Shown here: piece by piece, positions 52,279 to 60,215 of the stretch
How positions within the stretch are numbered: the stretch's first letter is position 1
How the letters are laid out: every line of letters begins with the position of its first letter
NCBI GenBank assembly: GCA_963663845.2
Contig: OY760650.2
Location: 1,984,001 to 2,048,000 of the forward strand
Reading direction: 5' to 3'
Length of the DNA: 64,000 nt
Source: Versatilivorator sp963663845
GTDB taxonomy: Bacteria > Acidobacteriota > Terriglobia > Versatilivoradales > Versatilivoraceae
Position numbers and translations under genes: made by a program
Notes under the pieces: model-generated
The model's database searches: none
The model's input: only the letters and a program-made list of their open reading frames with translations
Told to the model about the DNA's origin: nothing

Positions 52279-53385
52279 ATGAGAAACAAGCTTCATGCCA
52301 TAACCCTTAAGGGATTCAAGACCATTCAAGAACTGAACGGCTTCGAGCCCGGTTTCCTGACGGTACTCATTGGACCCAATGGGGCGGGCAAGTCCAACTT
52401 CATCTCTTTCTTTCGTATGATGAGTTGGATGCTGGCAGACCCAGATAATCTTCAATTTCACGTGGCGCAACATGGTGGAGCCAGCAAACTCTTGCACGAC
52501 GGCTCGGGAAGGACCCATGAGATTGAAGCCGAGTTAACGATTCGGACCGATGCCGGCGAGAACCAGTATGCGTTCCGACTGTTTTATGCAGCCGGCGATA
52601 CATTGATTTTCGCTGATGAGCGTTACCGTTTTTCTCGCTATGGTTACGGCGGCATTGCACCTTGGCGAGAAACGGGCGCTGGTCACCGAGCCCCGCAACT
52701 CCTGGACAGGGCCGCCGAGGACGATACCGCCCGCTTCATTCGAAACGTTCTAAGGAAGATAGTCTTATACCAGTTTCACAACACGTCGGCCACAGCCCGC
52801 GTCCGGAGCAAGTGGAGCGTGAACGACAACCGCTACCTGAAGGAAGATGCGGCCAATATCGCTCCGTTCCTGCTTCGCCTGAGGGAGGAAGACGGCAGGT
52901 GTTACCAACGGATTGTAGATACCGTCCGCCTGATCCTACCCTTTTTTTCGGATTTTGAACTGGAACCTGGGAACGGTCATCTGCTGCTTGCCTGGCGTGA
53001 ACGAGACAGTGACCAGGTGTTCGACGTTTCGCAGGCGTCGGACGGCATGTTGCGGGTCATTGCGCTCGTCCTGCTTCTCCTTCAACCGGAAGAGAACTTG
53101 CCGGACGTCTTGATTCTGGACGAACCGGAGCTTGGACTCCACCCCTACGCCGTTACTGTGGTCGGTGGCCTGATACGGGCCGTGTCCACCAAGGTCCAGG
53201 TCATTGTCGCCACTCAGTCCACGGCGTTCGTCGACTGCTTCGAGCCTGAGGACATCGTCGTGGTCGAGCGTGAAGGCCGAAAATCCGTATTTCGACGGCT
53301 GGGTACCGAGGCTCTGGGAGAGTGGCTCGACGACTATACGCTTTCCGAGTTGTGGGAAAAGAACGTGCTCGGGGGGCGACCGTAA
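52279..53385 (+). CDS. AAA family ATPase (AAA_21/RecF-like), ATPase half of second two-gene module
   Basis: A 368-residue ABC/SMC-type ATPase. Walker A GPNGAGKS is at 32-39, a signature-like ASDGMLRVIAL at about 252, Walker B VLILDEPELGLHP at about 277-289, and a switch region ATQSTAFVDCF near 311. It has no fused nuclease. The partner gene starts within its stop codon (TAATG at 53383-53387), so they are translationally coupled. This is the same architecture as 19234-21112 though the ATPases differ in length and sequence. GC content is lower than in hsdM or hsdR, and it lies between the hsdS remnant and hsdR, the usual cargo position of type I restriction islands. Confidence 0.87.
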   Translation: MRNKLHAITLKGFKTIQELNGFEPGFLTVLIGPNGAGKSNFISFFRMMSWMLADPDNLQFHVAQHGGASKLLHDGSGRTHEIEAELTIRTDAGENQYAFRLFYAAGDTLIFADERYRFSRYGYGGIAPWRETGAGHRAPQLLDRAAEDDTARFIRNVLRKIVLYQFHNTSATARVRSKWSVNDNRYLKEDAANIAPFLLRLREEDGRCYQRIVDTVRLILPFFSDFELEPGNGHLLLAWRERDSDQVFDVSQASDGMLRVIALVLLLLQPEENLPDVLILDEPELGLHPYAVTVVGGLIRAVSTKVQVIVATQSTAFVDCFEPEDIVVVEREGRKSVFRRLGTEALGEWLDDYTLSELWEKNVLGGRP

Positions 53386-54071
53386 TGGCCGTAAGGTTGC
53401 ATTTCATCGTTGAAGGACAAACCGAAGAAGCTTTCGTAAATCAGACCTTGCGCCCACACCTGGCGGATCTGTCCGTCTGGGTGAAAGCCCGGTGTGTGAT
53501 GACGAGTCGTAGGCGCGGCGTCAGGCGTCGCGGGGGTATCGGGAACTACGCGCAAGCAAAGAGAGACATCAATGCTTGGATGATCGAGGACCAGAACCCG
53601 GACGCACGCTTCACAACCATGTTTGATTTGTATGGGTTACCGAGTGACTTTCCCGGTTCCCAGGACGCTGCGCGAAGGCAGGACCCCTATGAGCGCGTCA
53701 GTATTCTGGAGGACGCTCTGAGCGAAGGTATCTCTGACTCGCGATTCATTCCCTATCTTCAACTTCACGAATTCGAGACGCTGCTGTTGTCAGATCCTCA
53801 GAAACTCGACTCGCAGTTTTACGATCGCAGGGTCGGGATACGGAGGCTTGTGGAGGTGGCTTCCGGCTTCGAGTCACCGGAGCGCATCAATGACGGAATC
53901 AACAGCGCCCCGTCGAAGCGAATTACCGATGAAATACCCGAATACGCAAGAATGAAGGCGTCCGCAGGCCCCATTGTGGCTGAGAAAATCGGATTGCCTA
54001 CTCTGCGGTTGAAATGTGAGCATTTCGGGGAATGGCTTGGTAAGTTGGAACGCCTCGCGCAGGGATCGTAG
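53385..54071 (+). CDS. DUF4276 protein, TOPRIM-like partner of the AAA ATPase
   Basis: A 228-residue DUF4276 protein. The N-terminal LHFIVEGQTEEAFVNQTL has the E of the first TOPRIM-type motif at residue 10, as in OLD nucleases (VEGXTE). TTMFDLYGLPSDFPG (about 75-89) and YLQLHEFETLLL (about 125-136) are the other family blocks. DUF4276 genes usually follow an AAA ATPase, as here with a 1-bp overlap. The likely role is a nuclease-type effector triggered by the ATPase in defence; this is inferred. ATG 53385 is used, and the open frame upstream is only the ATPase gene in another frame. Confidence 0.85.
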   Translation: MAVRLHFIVEGQTEEAFVNQTLRPHLADLSVWVKARCVMTSRRRGVRRRGGIGNYAQAKRDINAWMIEDQNPDARFTTMFDLYGLPSDFPGSQDAARRQDPYERVSILEDALSEGISDSRFIPYLQLHEFETLLLSDPQKLDSQFYDRRVGIRRLVEVASGFESPERINDGINSAPSKRITDEIPEYARMKASAGPIVAEKIGLPTLRLKCEHFGEWLGKLERLAQGS

Positions 54072-54092
54072 GCTCGCGAAAAAGAGACTGAC

Positions 54093-57000
54093 GTGACCAC
54101 CGACACCTCTGAACGCGGCCTTGAACGCCTCATCTGCCGGGTGCTGACCGGGCATCCGTGTGATCCGCCCAAGGCGGGTGCGGTGGCGGAGGCGAGTGCC
54201 GGATACGGCGGCGTGGGCTGGAGTTGCGGCGATTCTCACGACTACGACCGGGAGTTCTGCGTCGACCGGGTGCAACTGGCCGCCTTTCTGCGCGCCACCC
54301 AGCCGGAGGTCGCCGAGTCCTTGGGGCTGGAGGCGGATGGCCCACCGCTGCGCAACTTCCTGGCCCGGCTGCAGGGCCAGATTTCCAGGCGCGGCACGGT
54401 CGAAGTGCTTCGACACGGCGTCAGCCACGGGGTCCACGACCTGGATCTGTTCTACGGCACGCCCTCGCCCGGCAACGAGACGGCTGGGAAACGCTTCCGG
54501 CAGAACCGCTTCACCGTCGTGCGCCAGCTCCGCTACAGCCGGGACGAGACCCAGCGGGCCCTGGACCTTGGCCTCTTCATCAACGGCCTGCCGGTCTTCA
54601 CCTTCGAGCTGAAGAACAGCCTCACCAAGCAGACGGTGGACGATGCCGTCTGGCAGTACCGGAAGGACCGCAACCCGCGCGAGAAGCTTTTCGAGTTGGG
54701 CCGCTGCCTGGCGCACTTCGCTCTCGACGAAAACGAAGTGCGCTTCTGCACCCACCTCAAGGGGAAGGCCTCCTGGTTCCTGCCCTTCAACCGGGGCTGG
54801 GACGACGGCGCCGGCAATCCGCCCAACCCGGAGGGAATCAGGACCGACTACCTGTGGCGCCGCCTGCTGGCCCGCCAAAGCCTGACCGACATCCTGGAGA
54901 ACTACGCCCAGATCGTGCAGACGAAGGACGATAAGACGGGACGAATGAAGCGGATTCAGATCTGGCCGCGCTACCACCAGCTCGAGGTGGTGCGGCGGCT
55001 TCTGGCCGATGCGGCGGCCCACGGGGCCGGCCAGCGCTACCTGGTGCAACACTCGGCCGGCAGCGGCAAGAGCAACTCCATCGCCTGGCTGGCTCACCAA
55101 CTGATCCGGCTGGAGAAGGATGGCGCTCCGGCCTTCGACTCGATCATCGTGGTCACCGACCGGCGCATCCTGGACCGGCAGATCCGCGACACCATCAGGC
55201 AGGTCGCCCAGGTCGGGGCCACGGTGGGGCACGCGGAGCGGTCGGGCGACCTACGGAGGTTCATCGAGGGAGGCAAGAAGATCGTCATTTCCACGGTCCA
55301 GAAGTTTCCCTTCATCCTGAACGAAATCGGCGACGAGCAGCGGGGCCGGCGCTTCGCCATCATCATCGACGAGGCCCACTCCAGCCAGGGCGGCCGGACC
55401 AGTGCGGCCATGACCCGGGCGCTGTCTCCGGAGGGCGAGGCGGGCGAGGAGGAGACCTTCGAGGATCGCATCAACCGGCTGATGGAGTCGCGCCGGCTGC
55501 TCCCCAACGCCAGCTACTTCGCCTTCACCGCCACGCCCAAGAACAAGACGCTGGAGATCTTCGGCGAGCCGGACCCGCAGCCGGACGGGACCGTCCGGCA
55601 TCGCGCCTTTCACGCCTACAGCATGAAGCAGGCGATCCAGGAGGGTTTCATCCTGGACGTGGTCCGTCACTACACGCCGGTCAAGAGCTACTACCGGCTG
55701 GCCAAGACGGTGAAGGACGACCCGGAGTTCGACGTCAGGAAGGCCCGCAAGAAGCTGCGGCGTTTCGTCGAGGGACACGAACACGCCATCGGCCTCAAGG
55801 CCGAGATCATGGTGGACCACTTCCACGACCAGGTCCTCAACGTGAACAAGATCGGCGGCCGGGCGCGGGCGATGGTGGTCACCGGCGGAATCGAGCGCGC
55901 CATCCAGTACTTCCGGGCCATTGGCGCATACCTGGCGGAACGCAAGAGCCCCTACCGGGCCATGGTGGCCTTCTCGGGGGAACACGAGTACGGAGGCGCC
56001 AAGGTCAGCGAGGCGTCGCTGAACGGCTTTTCCTCCGGCAAGATCGCCCAGAAGATCCGGGAAGACCCCTACCGCTTCCTGGTCTGCGCCGACAAGTTCC
56101 AGACCGGCTACGACGAGCCGCTGCTGCACACCATGTACGTCGACAAGACCCTGTCGGGGATCAAGGCGGTCCAGACGCTGTCGCGCCTCAACCGGGCCCA
56201 TCCGAAGAAACACGATGTCTTCGTGCTGGACTTCCTGAACGAGGCCGACACCATCCGTGACGCCTTCGCCGACTACTACCGCGCCACCGTCCTGGCCGAC
56301 GAGACCGACCCCGACAAGCTGCACGACCTGCAAGGGGACCTGGACCGAGCGCAGGTCTATGGCGCCGGCCAGATCGAAGACTTGGTCCGGCTCTACCTGG
56401 AAGGGGCCGAGCGAGACCGGCTCGACCCCATCCTCGACGCCTGCGTGGCGGTCTACAAGAAGGAGTTGGATGAGGACGGGCAGGTGGAGTTCAAGGGGGG
56501 CGCCAAGGCGTTCGTGCGGACCTACGCCTTCCTCTCCGGAATCCTGCCCTACACCAACGCCGCCTGGGAGAAGCTGTCGATCTTCCTCAACTTCCTGATT
56601 CCCAAGCTGCCGGCCCCCGAGGAGGACGACCTGTCCAGGGGCATCCTCGAGGCCATCGACATGGACAGCTACCGGGTGGAGAAGGGGGCGGTGAGGAAGA
56701 TCCTGCTGCCGGACGAGGACGCCGAGATCGACCCGGGACAGGCCGCCGCCGGCGGTCACCGGCCCGAGCCCGAGATGGACCGGCTATCGAACATTGTCAG
56801 GGCCTTCAACGAGCTGTTCGGCGACATCGCCTGGGAGGATGGCGACCGCGTGAGGGACCTCATTACCAGGACGATCCCCTCCCGGGTGGCCGCAGACGCC
56901 GCCTTCAGGAACGCCCGGCGGAACTCGGACGAAGCCAACGCCCGCATCGAGCACGACAAGGCGCTGCTGCGAGTCATGACCTCCCTGATGAGAGACGACA

Positions 57001-57098
57001 CCGAGCTCTTCAAGCAGTACATGGACAACGCCGGCTTCAAACGCTGGATGACCGACCGGGTCTTCGAGCTGGCCTGTGAACAGGCCGGCTCGCGGTGA
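54093..57098 (+). CDS. hsdR: type I restriction system endonuclease/translocase subunit
   Basis: A 1001-residue motor and nuclease subunit, full length for the family. The N-terminal PD-(D/E)XK nuclease includes FTFELKNSLTKQTVDDAVWQ (about 169-188). The SF2 helicase motor has Walker A HSAGSGKSNS near 319, the DEAH box IIIDEAHSSQGG near 425, and motif III FTATP. Motif VI-like ADKFQTGYDEPLLHTMYVDK lies near 665. The C-terminal part is helical and binds HsdM. The start is a GTG at 54093, 21 bp after the DUF4276 stop, so hsdR may share that transcript. Confidence 0.95.
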   Translation: MTTDTSERGLERLICRVLTGHPCDPPKAGAVAEASAGYGGVGWSCGDSHDYDREFCVDRVQLAAFLRATQPEVAESLGLEADGPPLRNFLARLQGQISRRGTVEVLRHGVSHGVHDLDLFYGTPSPGNETAGKRFRQNRFTVVRQLRYSRDETQRALDLGLFINGLPVFTFELKNSLTKQTVDDAVWQYRKDRNPREKLFELGRCLAHFALDENEVRFCTHLKGKASWFLPFNRGWDDGAGNPPNPEGIRTDYLWRRLLARQSLTDILENYAQIVQTKDDKTGRMKRIQIWPRYHQLEVVRRLLADAAAHGAGQRYLVQHSAGSGKSNSIAWLAHQLIRLEKDGAPAFDSIIVVTDRRILDRQIRDTIRQVAQVGATVGHAERSGDLRRFIEGGKKIVISTVQKFPFILNEIGDEQRGRRFAIIIDEAHSSQGGRTSAAMTRALSPEGEAGEEETFEDRINRLMESRRLLPNASYFAFTATPKNKTLEIFGEPDPQPDGTVRHRAFHAYSMKQAIQEGFILDVVRHYTPVKSYYRLAKTVKDDPEFDVRKARKKLRRFVEGHEHAIGLKAEIMVDHFHDQVLNVNKIGGRARAMVVTGGIERAIQYFRAIGAYLAERKSPYRAMVAFSGEHEYGGAKVSEASLNGFSSGKIAQKIREDPYRFLVCADKFQTGYDEPLLHTMYVDKTLSGIKAVQTLSRLNRAHPKKHDVFVLDFLNEADTIRDAFADYYRATVLADETDPDKLHDLQGDLDRAQVYGAGQIEDLVRLYLEGAERDRLDPILDACVAVYKKELDEDGQVEFKGGAKAFVRTYAFLSGILPYTNAAWEKLSIFLNFLIPKLPAPEEDDLSRGILEAIDMDSYRVEKGAVRKILLPDEDAEIDPGQAAAGGHRPEPEMDRLSNIVRAFNELFGDIAWEDGDRVRDLITRTIPSRVAADAAFRNARRNSDEANARIEHDKALLRVMTSLMRDDTELFKQYMDNAGFKRWMTDRVFELACEQAGSR

Positions 57099-57301
57099 GG
57101 TGGGCTGAATCCAGGATTCGCTGGACCGGTGAAGCCATTCGGCGTCCCCCGCCCCACGATTTCTTTGGACAGTGAATTGAGAAACCGTATAGGAAGGTAA
57201 AGGAGAGGAGGATCAAGCGACGTTTAGAGGAAGGAATGGAGCCACTGGGAGCGCGAAGGGATTCCATTGGGCGACCGGAGCAGCCCCAGTGGCCATGGGT
57301 G

Positions 57302-57330
57302 TTGCCCATTGGTCAATGAGACCCTATACT
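57302..57330 (+). promoter_or_regulatory. putative promoter of vapBC
   Basis: A TTGCCC box (57302-57307), 17-bp spacer and TATACT box (57325-57330), about 30 bp upstream of the antitoxin ATG. The palindrome CTGTGT-g-ACACAG at 57329-57341 overlaps its downstream edge. Confidence 0.5.
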
Positions 57331-57341
57331 GTGTGACACAG
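57329..57341. promoter_or_regulatory. palindromic operator candidate for VapB
   Basis: A perfect 6+6 inverted repeat CTGTGT-g-ACACAG at the start region of the putative vapBC promoter, placed where VapBC complexes usually bind for autoregulation. No other copy was noticed nearby. Confidence 0.55.
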
Positions 57342-57360
57342 AACCTGTGAGGCTGTGTTC

Positions 57361-57723
57361 ATGAAAAACATCACCGTTTCCGTTGACGAAGAAACCCATC
57401 GGCTGGCTCGCGTTCGCGCCGCCGAGATGGACACGTCCCTATCGGCGCTGGTGCGCGGCTACCTGACACGTCTGGCGACCGATCCGGCTGCCGCTGGCGA
57501 TGCCGCCGCGGCACTTGGCGAAACCATCTATCAGCGACGCTGCAGGCTGTTGAGGGAAGTGCTCGCGGACTTCGATGCGCATGGCATCGGCCTGCGCATG
57601 TCGGAGAACCTCCCCAGGGAGGCGTTGCACGACCGCGCCGCGGCAAGGGCCGAGGCCGTCGCCGAACGCGAGCGACACCGCAGCATCTCCGCGGCGCTTG
57701 GCGACTCAGCGTGCGATTCGTAG
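57361..57723 (+). CDS. vapB: VapB-like ribbon-helix-helix antitoxin
   Basis: A 120-residue antitoxin. The N-terminus KNITVSVDEETHRLARVRA followed by LSALVRGYL is a ribbon-helix-helix DNA-binding domain. The C-terminal part, Arg/Glu-rich and probably helical, would wrap the toxin. It overlaps the toxin gene by 13 bp. ATG 57361 is favoured; GTG 57355 would add two residues. Confidence 0.85.
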   Translation: MKNITVSVDEETHRLARVRAAEMDTSLSALVRGYLTRLATDPAAAGDAAAALGETIYQRRCRLLREVLADFDAHGIGLRMSENLPREALHDRAAARAEAVAERERHRSISAALGDSACDS

Positions 57724-58142
57724 ATACCAATGTGCTGTTGTACGCCGTAAGCGAGCTTTCTGAAGAGGCTGGGAAACGTACGCGCGCGAGGGAAGTTCTG
57801 AGCGAGACAGGCCTGGCCGTTTCCGTGCAGGTGCTCCAGGAGTTCTATCACCAAGCCACAAGAACGACCCGAATTGGCAGCCTTTCACACGGCAGGGCGT
57901 TGCAGTTCCTGGAGCCGATTCTGCTGTTTCCGATCCAGTCCATGACTGCGGACGTGTTTCTCGATGCCGTGAAAATCAGCCAACGCTTCGGGCTGTCGTA
58001 CTGGGATGGGGCGATTCTTGCGGCGGCCCGCGCCCTGGGCTGTGATGCAGTCTACTCGGAAGATCTCAGCTCGGAGCAGGACTACGACGGCTTGCGGGTC
58101 ATCAACCCGTTTCTGGCAGTGTGGAGAGATCGGCAGCCATGA
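57711..58142 (+). CDS. vapC: VapC-like PIN-domain ribonuclease toxin
   Basis: A 143-residue PIN-domain toxin that should cleave RNA. Acidic residues: D5 in RFVDTNVLLYAV, E43 region in VSVQVLQEFYHQA, and D98/E117-type residues in LSYWDGAILAAA and DAVYSEDL. The GTG start at 57711 overlaps vapB. The last codons (WRDRQP and stop) are read from DNA homologous to the 5' end of fic, so the original toxin C-terminus may have been replaced by a recombination event; the PIN core is intact. Confidence 0.87.
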   Translation: MRFVDTNVLLYAVSELSEEAGKRTRAREVLSETGLAVSVQVLQEFYHQATRTTRIGSLSHGRALQFLEPILLFPIQSMTADVFLDAVKISQRFGLSYWDGAILAAARALGCDAVYSEDLSSEQDYDGLRVINPFLAVWRDRQP

Positions 58143-58244
58143 AGTGACCAGCGTCGCCGGTGAGCGAATTCGGGCCTTTGTGCCGCTTCCGTCGCCTCCG
58201 GCGCTCACCCCGGTCTTGGACGGCTCGCTGAAGAAACCGAGGCC
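58126..58244 (+). pseudogene. internally deleted fic remnant
   Basis: From 58126 to about 58229 the DNA matches the beginning of fic (48323 onward: gatcggcagccatgaagtga, ccagcgtcg, gcctttgtgccgct). At 58230-58244 it jumps to gaagaaaccgaggcc, identical to 49457-49471 at the very end of fic. About 1.05 kb of the gene is missing between the two parts. The first 17 bases supply the stop of vapC. Confidence 0.85.
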
Positions 58245-58308
58245 ACTCCAGGCACGAGGATTTACAATACTCGGCAGTGACCATGGACGTATCGTGGAGA
58301 ATCTGCCA

Positions 58309-58965
58309 TTGAGCGCCAAATATCCATCCACGCCCTATTGGCCCTGGTCTCCGGCAATCGGTCGGGACGACAGTGTGCACACGATTCCGGGTCGATTCGT
58401 GGGAGAGGCCGTCGTGGTGACTGAGAAGCTCGACGGGAGCAACACACTACTGCATGCCGGCAAAGTCTACGGACGCAGCGTGTCAGCGCCTTCCGCCGGC
58501 AAATGGATGGCGATGGTCAAGAAGCACCACGCCTGGAAGGTGACCGAGCCCAGCGTCTTTCTCTACGGAGAGGACATCTATGGAGTCCACAGCATCTCCT
58601 ACAGTCCCGTGGAGGAGCAGGAAACGTTTTATGCGTTTGCGCTCCGGGATGGCGACGGCGACTTTGCGGCCTTCGCCGAGGTGGAGTCCTACGCGAAGGA
58701 GCGGGGAATCCCGGTGGCGCCGGTCTTGTTCAAGGGGCGCTTCGGGTCGGTCGCCGAGATTCGGGCATTCGTGGAGCATTCCCACCGCGAGTTGTCGGTG
58801 CTCGGCGGCCAGCGGGAAGGCGTGGTGTTGCGGTTGGCTCGAGGCTTCCCGGCGGAAGAATTTTCGGAGAACGTCTGCAAGAGCGTTCGCGTCGGCCATG
58901 TGCAGACAGACGAGCACTGGACCCGGAAGTGGAAGCCGTGTCGTATCGCAAGGCGCGCAGGATGA
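58309..58965 (+). CDS. RNA ligase (T4 Rnl2-like nucleotidyltransferase)
   Basis: A 218-residue ATP-dependent RNA ligase-like protein. It begins with the family opening KYPSTPYWPWSPAIGRDD, has nucleotidyltransferase motif I EKLDGSNT (Lys40 expected to carry AMP), motif Ia/III-like VYGRSVSAP and FLYGEDIYGVHSI, and motif IV REGVVLRLA near 169. A shortened motif V (VCKSVRVG) closes the domain. It would seal RNA nicks in the cytoplasm. No ATG fits; TTG 58309 has GGAG 10 bp upstream, and GTG 58294 is an alternative. The frame continues upstream only through the fic remnant. It lies next to the RNase toxin VapC. Confidence 0.8.
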   Translation: MSAKYPSTPYWPWSPAIGRDDSVHTIPGRFVGEAVVVTEKLDGSNTLLHAGKVYGRSVSAPSAGKWMAMVKKHHAWKVTEPSVFLYGEDIYGVHSISYSPVEEQETFYAFALRDGDGDFAAFAEVESYAKERGIPVAPVLFKGRFGSVAEIRAFVEHSHRELSVLGGQREGVVLRLARGFPAEEFSENVCKSVRVGHVQTDEHWTRKWKPCRIARRAG

Positions 58966-59089
58966 AGGTCTCTGCCCGGACTCGTAGAATCTTCGAGATA
59001 ACTGCAAGGTGCCGACACTTATTGAAAAGTCGATGTCGTGCTTATGTCGATGGTCTCCGCTGGATATGCGGCCACGCCTTCTTTATTTC

Positions 59090-59150
59090 ACTTTAGGCGC
59101 TAAAGTCAAATAGTAAATGGTGTTATTGAGAAACCGTAAATAAGGACTGT
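59090..59150 (+). repeat. fic upstream element, copy 2
   Basis: The segment 59100-59150 (ctaaagtcaaatagtaaatg, then gttattgagaaaccgtaaat and aaggactgt) matches 48254-48307 at about 90% by eye. Here it has no fic gene after it. A perfect inverted repeat ACTTTAG-gcg-CTAAAGT (59090-59106) lies at its left end. The region up to 59277 holds nothing else recognisable. Confidence 0.75.
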
Positions 59151-59277
59151 AGACTCCCGGGCGCCGGCCCAAGCTCCGGTTTGGGCGCGAATGAGGCGTC
59201 CGATTCCCGGTCCGTTTCCCCGAAGACATTGAACACCTGATCGTCTCGGGATTCCCCTTGGCCCAGCACACCCCTCC

Positions 59278-60105
59278 CTACTCACCCTCCTCCTCATCCA
59301 TCTCCGGTTCCGCCTGGTCGAGCATCAGGCGGCGCAGGCAGTGGACGGCTCGTTCCAGTAGAGGGGCTGCCTCGTCGGCCGCCCCTCGGACCGAGAGCGT
59401 GATATCCGGCGAAACCTCTACTTGAAGCCACCGGTCCATGGCGGGCGACGGGTTGCCCCGGCGTTCCGCCAGTTCCTGAAGGGCGGCCAGCAGTTGGCCG
59501 AGCTCCGCGTTCCGGCTGATGGCGGTGTCCCCGGGTTGCTCCAGCCGGTAGGAGGCATCCGATCTGCTTTCGTCCGTGGTCCGGCGGTTCGCTTCGCCGG
59601 CCGCGTCGCTCTCCGGCCGGTAGCGGGCCTCCGGCGACTCGCCATCCGCCTGGCCGGGTTCACCCAAGCCCGACTCGGCCAACCGCCGAGGGGACCCGGA
59701 CCGGGTTCGGTCCCCCCCCGCGCCCCCCCATCGGTCCTCGATGGCCGCCCTCCGGCGGGCGAGCGACCGGACGCTGGGTGGTATCCCGGTCACGACTTCC
59801 GGGGTCACCGCGGTCCGCCCGTCGGCGACGCCCGAAATCAGCTTCGGCGGCGCCTGTTCGAAGATCTCGCGGAGGTCGCGGAGGGACACGGGCGCTACCG
59901 TCCCCCGCTGCTCCGCCTCCCTCACCGCTCGAATAAAGAGCAGGCGGTCCCGGACCAGCTTGGGGTATCGGGTCCGCGACCCGCGCCTCCCCACCTTGGG
60001 CAGCAGACCTTCGTGGATGTAGTAGGCGATGGTCCTGCGATCGAACCCGGTCTCGCGCTGCAGTTCGGCGGCGGTGTAGCCCTCCGTTTCCCGGTCAAAA
60101 GCCAT
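59278..60105 (-). CDS. MerR-family transcriptional regulator
   Basis: A 275-residue regulator. The N-terminal winged helix YTAAELQRETGFDRRTIAYYIHEGLL-type sequence (about 10-35) followed by RTRYPKLVRDRLLFIRAVRE is a MerR domain, here of the form that reads 'YYIHEGLLP' instead of 'YYERIGLL'. The middle is long and charged with no cysteine metal site, and the C-terminal 80 residues (NAELGQLLAALQELAERRG; ISPDITLSVRGA-like) may be an effector domain. It is divergent from the ARPP-1 gene, with 110 bp of AT-rich promoter DNA between them, so it probably controls that gene and itself. Confidence 0.82.
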   Translation of the reverse strand: MAFDRETEGYTAAELQRETGFDRRTIAYYIHEGLLPKVGRRGSRTRYPKLVRDRLLFIRAVREAEQRGTVAPVSLRDLREIFEQAPPKLISGVADGRTAVTPEVVTGIPPSVRSLARRRAAIEDRWGGAGGDRTRSGSPRRLAESGLGEPGQADGESPEARYRPESDAAGEANRRTTDESRSDASYRLEQPGDTAISRNAELGQLLAALQELAERRGNPSPAMDRWLQVEVSPDITLSVRGAADEAAPLLERAVHCLRRLMLDQAEPEMDEEEGE

Positions 60106-60116
60106 GTGAGTGATTG

Positions 60117-60130
60117 TTAATGGTAATTAA
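60117..60130. promoter_or_regulatory. operator candidate between merR and ARPP-1 genes
   Basis: The inverted repeat TTAAT-ggta-ATTAA in an AT-rich stretch, 12 bp from the MerR start codon and just upstream of the ARPP-1 promoter. It is the best symmetric site in the divergent region. Confidence 0.4.
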
Positions 60131-60142
60131 TGATGTTTACTG

Positions 60143-60170
60143 TTGACATTGTCCAGAATAGCTCTATAAA
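60143..60170 (+). promoter_or_regulatory. sigma70-type promoter of the ARPP-1 gene
   Basis: A consensus TTGACA at 60143-60148, a 16-bp spacer, and TATAAA at 60165-60170, with the ATG 46 bp further on. The AT-rich block stands out against the GC-rich surroundings. Confidence 0.7.
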
Positions 60171-60215
60171 TTATGCACTTTACTGATTTTTGCTGACCAT
60201 ATCAAGGAGTTGCCC

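Noticed and set aside
45926..57098. Phage-related BREX or DISARM locus
   Set aside because: HsdM, HsdS and HsdR with their usual motifs are all present. There are no PglZ, BrxC or DrmA-like proteins.
58006..58308. RNA ligase starting at an upstream ATG (319 codons)
   Set aside because: The first 100 codons read through vapC in another frame and the fic remnant. The conserved ligase N-terminus begins near 58309.
59083..59297. Small minus-strand frames between the RNA ligase and merR
   Set aside because: No ribosome site, no family match, and they overlap the repeated fic-leader element.
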